A DNA stretch of 64,000 bases from Selenomonas sp. Lineage in GTDB: Bacteria > Bacillota > Negativicutes > Selenomonadales > Selenomonadaceae. The notes beneath the pieces are model-generated. The model saw nothing but the letters and a program-made list of their open reading frames with translations, did not search any database and was not told the DNA's origin. The position numbers and the translations under genes are program-made. The stretch spans positions 1 through 64,000 of the forward strand of contig JAGPMW010000001.1 of assembly GCA_018052705.1 (NCBI GenBank), read 5' to 3'. Position 1 is the first letter of the stretch. The number at the start of each line of letters is the position of its first letter. This document shows, piece after piece, positions 62,436 to 64,000 of the stretch.

Positions 62436-63464
62436 TCATTCAGGGTAAGTCATTCCCATATGCTCATAACCAGAACGGGTCACCACCCGGCCACGCGGCG
62501 TGCGGTTGATGAACCCCAGCTGAAGCAGGAACGGCTCATAGACATCCTCGATGGTATCCGTGCTTTCACTGATGGATGCGGCCAATGTATCGAGACCGAC
62601 CGGGCCGCCAGCAAATTTTTTGATCATGGCGGAAAGCATGCGCCGATCCGTATGGTCGAGACCGGCCTTGTCTACTTCCAGCAATTCGAGGGCCTTGTCG
62701 GCAATTTCGTCAGTGATGACATTGGTTCCCTCGAACTGGGCCACATCACGGACACGCTTGAGAAGACGGTTGGCAATACGCGGCGTCCCACGTGAGCGGC
62801 GTGCAATCTCGATCGCACCACGATCTTCGATGGGGATCTCTAATATCTCTGCGGCGCGTTTGATGATAGTCACCAGCGAGTCCGGCGTATAGTATTCAAG
62901 ACGCGAAATAATTCCAAAACGGTCGCGCAGCGGCGCCGCAAGTGCTCCGGCTTTCGTCGTAGCTCCAATCAGCGTAAAGGGCGCAATATCCAGGCGGATT
63001 GAGCGGGCGCTCGGGCCTTTGCCGATGATGATATCAAGGGCAAAGTCTTCCATAGCCGAATAAAGTACTTCCTCTACACTGCGGGACAAGCGATGAATCT
63101 CATCGATGAACAGCACGTCATGCTCCTGCAGATTCGTCAGCAGCGCGGCGAGGTCTCCCTGCCGCTCAATTGCCGGTCCTGAGGTCTGACGGAAATTGAC
63201 GCCCATCTCGTTAGCAATAATACCGGCCAGCGTCGTCTTGCCTAGGCCCGGGGGGCCATAGAGCAGCACATGATCCAGCGCCTCACCACGCTTCATCGCC
63301 GCCTGAATAAAGATCGACAGATTTTTCTTGGCTTTGTCCTGCCCGATGTATTCGGTCAGATGACGTGGCCGCAGATTATACTGCCAGTCATCAGCAGTCT
63401 GTTCCCCCATGGCAACAATGCGGTTTTCATCAATATCCATTTCATTGAAATCTTCTTCGGCCAA
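62436..63464 (-). CDS. ruvB: Holliday junction branch migration ATPase RuvB
   Basis: The 342-aa AAA+ motor drives branch migration with RuvA. It has [21 protein letters not shown], Walker [18 protein letters not shown], Walker [13 protein letters not shown], a sensor [20 protein letters not shown] and a C-terminal winged helix ([18 protein letters not shown]). The start is a TTG at 63464 with AAGGAGGGA upstream. It follows ruvA by 13 bases. Confidence 0.97.
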   Translation of the reverse strand: MAEEDFNEMDIDENRIVAMGEQTADDWQYNLRPRHLTEYIGQDKAKKNLSIFIQAAMKRGEALDHVLLYGPPGLGKTTLAGIIANEMGVNFRQTSGPAIERQGDLAALLTNLQEHDVLFIDEIHRLSRSVEEVLYSAMEDFALDIIIGKGPSARSIRLDIAPFTLIGATTKAGALAAPLRDRFGIISRLEYYTPDSLVTIIKRAAEILEIPIEDRGAIEIARRSRGTPRIANRLLKRVRDVAQFEGTNVITDEIADKALELLEVDKAGLDHTDRRMLSAMIKKFAGGPVGLDTLAASISESTDTIEDVYEPFLLQLGFINRTPRGRVVTRSGYEHMGMTYPE

Positions 63465-63477
63465 CCGTCATCCCTCC

Positions 63478-64000
63478 TTACAGGCGGCTCAGCTGTTTGA
63501 GCGCCATCTTTATGATCTCTTCTGTCGTCCTGCATTTCGATGCTTTCTTGAGAACCGGTGCGATCTCGGACTGGCTGTAGCCAAGCGCCCCAAGGGCGGC
63601 AATGGCCTCCCCAATCATGTCATCACCGGCCTCGTCGGTCATTTCCAGCGTCAGAAGTTCCTCTTCGCCGCTGGCAGCAAAGGCCACTTTATCCTTAAGC
63701 TCCAAAATAAGACGTTCGGCTGATTTCTTGCCAATGCCCGGCAGTTTCGTCAATACAGACGCCTGTTTGTTTTGGATGGCTTTACAAAGCCCCTCGACCG
63801 TGATTGCAGACAAGATGCCCAGTGCTACCTTGGGGCCAACCCCGGAGACGCTGATCAGCAGCTGGAAAACATCGTACTCATCTTCCGTATAGAAGCCATA
63901 AAGCGTGATACCGTCCTGATAGACATTCATATAGGTATGCAGCAGTATTTCTTCCTTAAGCCGCAGCTTGCTGCGGGTATTGTTGGGGATGAATACCCGA
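63478..64000 (-). CDS. ruvA: Holliday junction DNA helicase subunit RuvA (5' end outside the window)
   Basis: The frame is open to the window edge, so the N-terminus is missing. The visible 174 residues include the end of the OB domain (RVFIPNNTRSKLRLKEEILL, then MNVYQDGITLYGFYTEDE), the two helix-hairpin-helix motifs (ISVSGVGPKVALGIL and LTKLPGIGKKSAERLILEL), a linker, and the C-terminal domain that touches RuvB (IGEAIAALGALGYSQSEI). An internal ATG at 63930 is not the start. The gene lies upstream of ruvB in the usual ruvAB order. Confidence 0.95.
   Translation of the reverse strand, partial: RVFIPNNTRSKLRLKEEILLHTYMNVYQDGITLYGFYTEDEYDVFQLLISVSGVGPKVALGILSAITVEGLCKAIQNKQASVLTKLPGIGKKSAERLILELKDKVAFAASGEEELLTLEMTDEAGDDMIGEAIAALGALGYSQSEIAPVLKKASKCRTTEEIIKMALKQLSRL

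Overview
The window looks like a chromosome segment of a diderm Firmicute of the class Negativicutes, most likely near Selenomonas or Mitsuokella (inference). Firmicute traits are strong AGGAGG ribosome binding sites, c-di-AMP and tetrahydrofolate riboswitches, a HisZ/short-HisG pair and the rimP-nusA-ylxR-ylxQ-infB cluster. An AsmA/TamB-like envelope protein argues for an outer membrane, and orphan csrA and fliB homologues suggest flagella. Most genes lie on the minus strand.

Layout. 1-200: right end of an IS3-family insertion sequence. 307-9715: transport genes, namely an amino-acid permease, KimA potassium importer under a c-di-AMP riboswitch, an AbrB-family protein, FolT under a THF riboswitch, and a LysR regulator divergent from a sodium:solute symporter. 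9737-19203: a complete histidine operon (yerC/hisR, hisZ, an HD-domain gene, hisGDCBHAF-IE) ending in a SagB-like oxidoreductase gene, with a strong internal promoter before hisG. 19363-29276: an HlyD-like adaptor, alaS, ftsK, mtaD, ahcY and surE.

29353-36820 is the accessory highlight. It is an AT-rich island of about 7.4 kb bounded by a perfect 51-bp direct repeat of the 3' part of tRNA-Lys(CUU). It holds one tight operon: a NurA-like nuclease, a HerA-like ATPase with a variant P-loop, a GHKL (MORC/Hsp90-type) ATPase and a B12-binding-type radical SAM protein, followed by a 37-aa ORF. There is no integrase inside. I do not recognise this four-gene combination as a named defence system; it is the best candidate for a new anti-mobile-element system.

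37017-43857: a sulfur/redox operon (ArsR sensor, ferredoxin, Fe-S membrane protein, CoA-disulfide reductase), fliB, type II NADH dehydrogenase with a CRP/FNR-like box, csrA and unknown genes. 43965-47956: AsmA-like and SGNH-hydrolase envelope genes and a solitary tyrosine recombinase. 48015-58607: pnp, rpsO with a structured leader, and the ribF-truB-nrnA-rbfA-infB-ylxQ-ylxR-nusA-rimP translation cluster. 58773-64000: a GNAT gene, queA, a SpoIID-domain gene, queH, ruvB and the 5'-truncated ruvA.

Functions and boundaries were read from translated motifs and local signals only; no database search was run.
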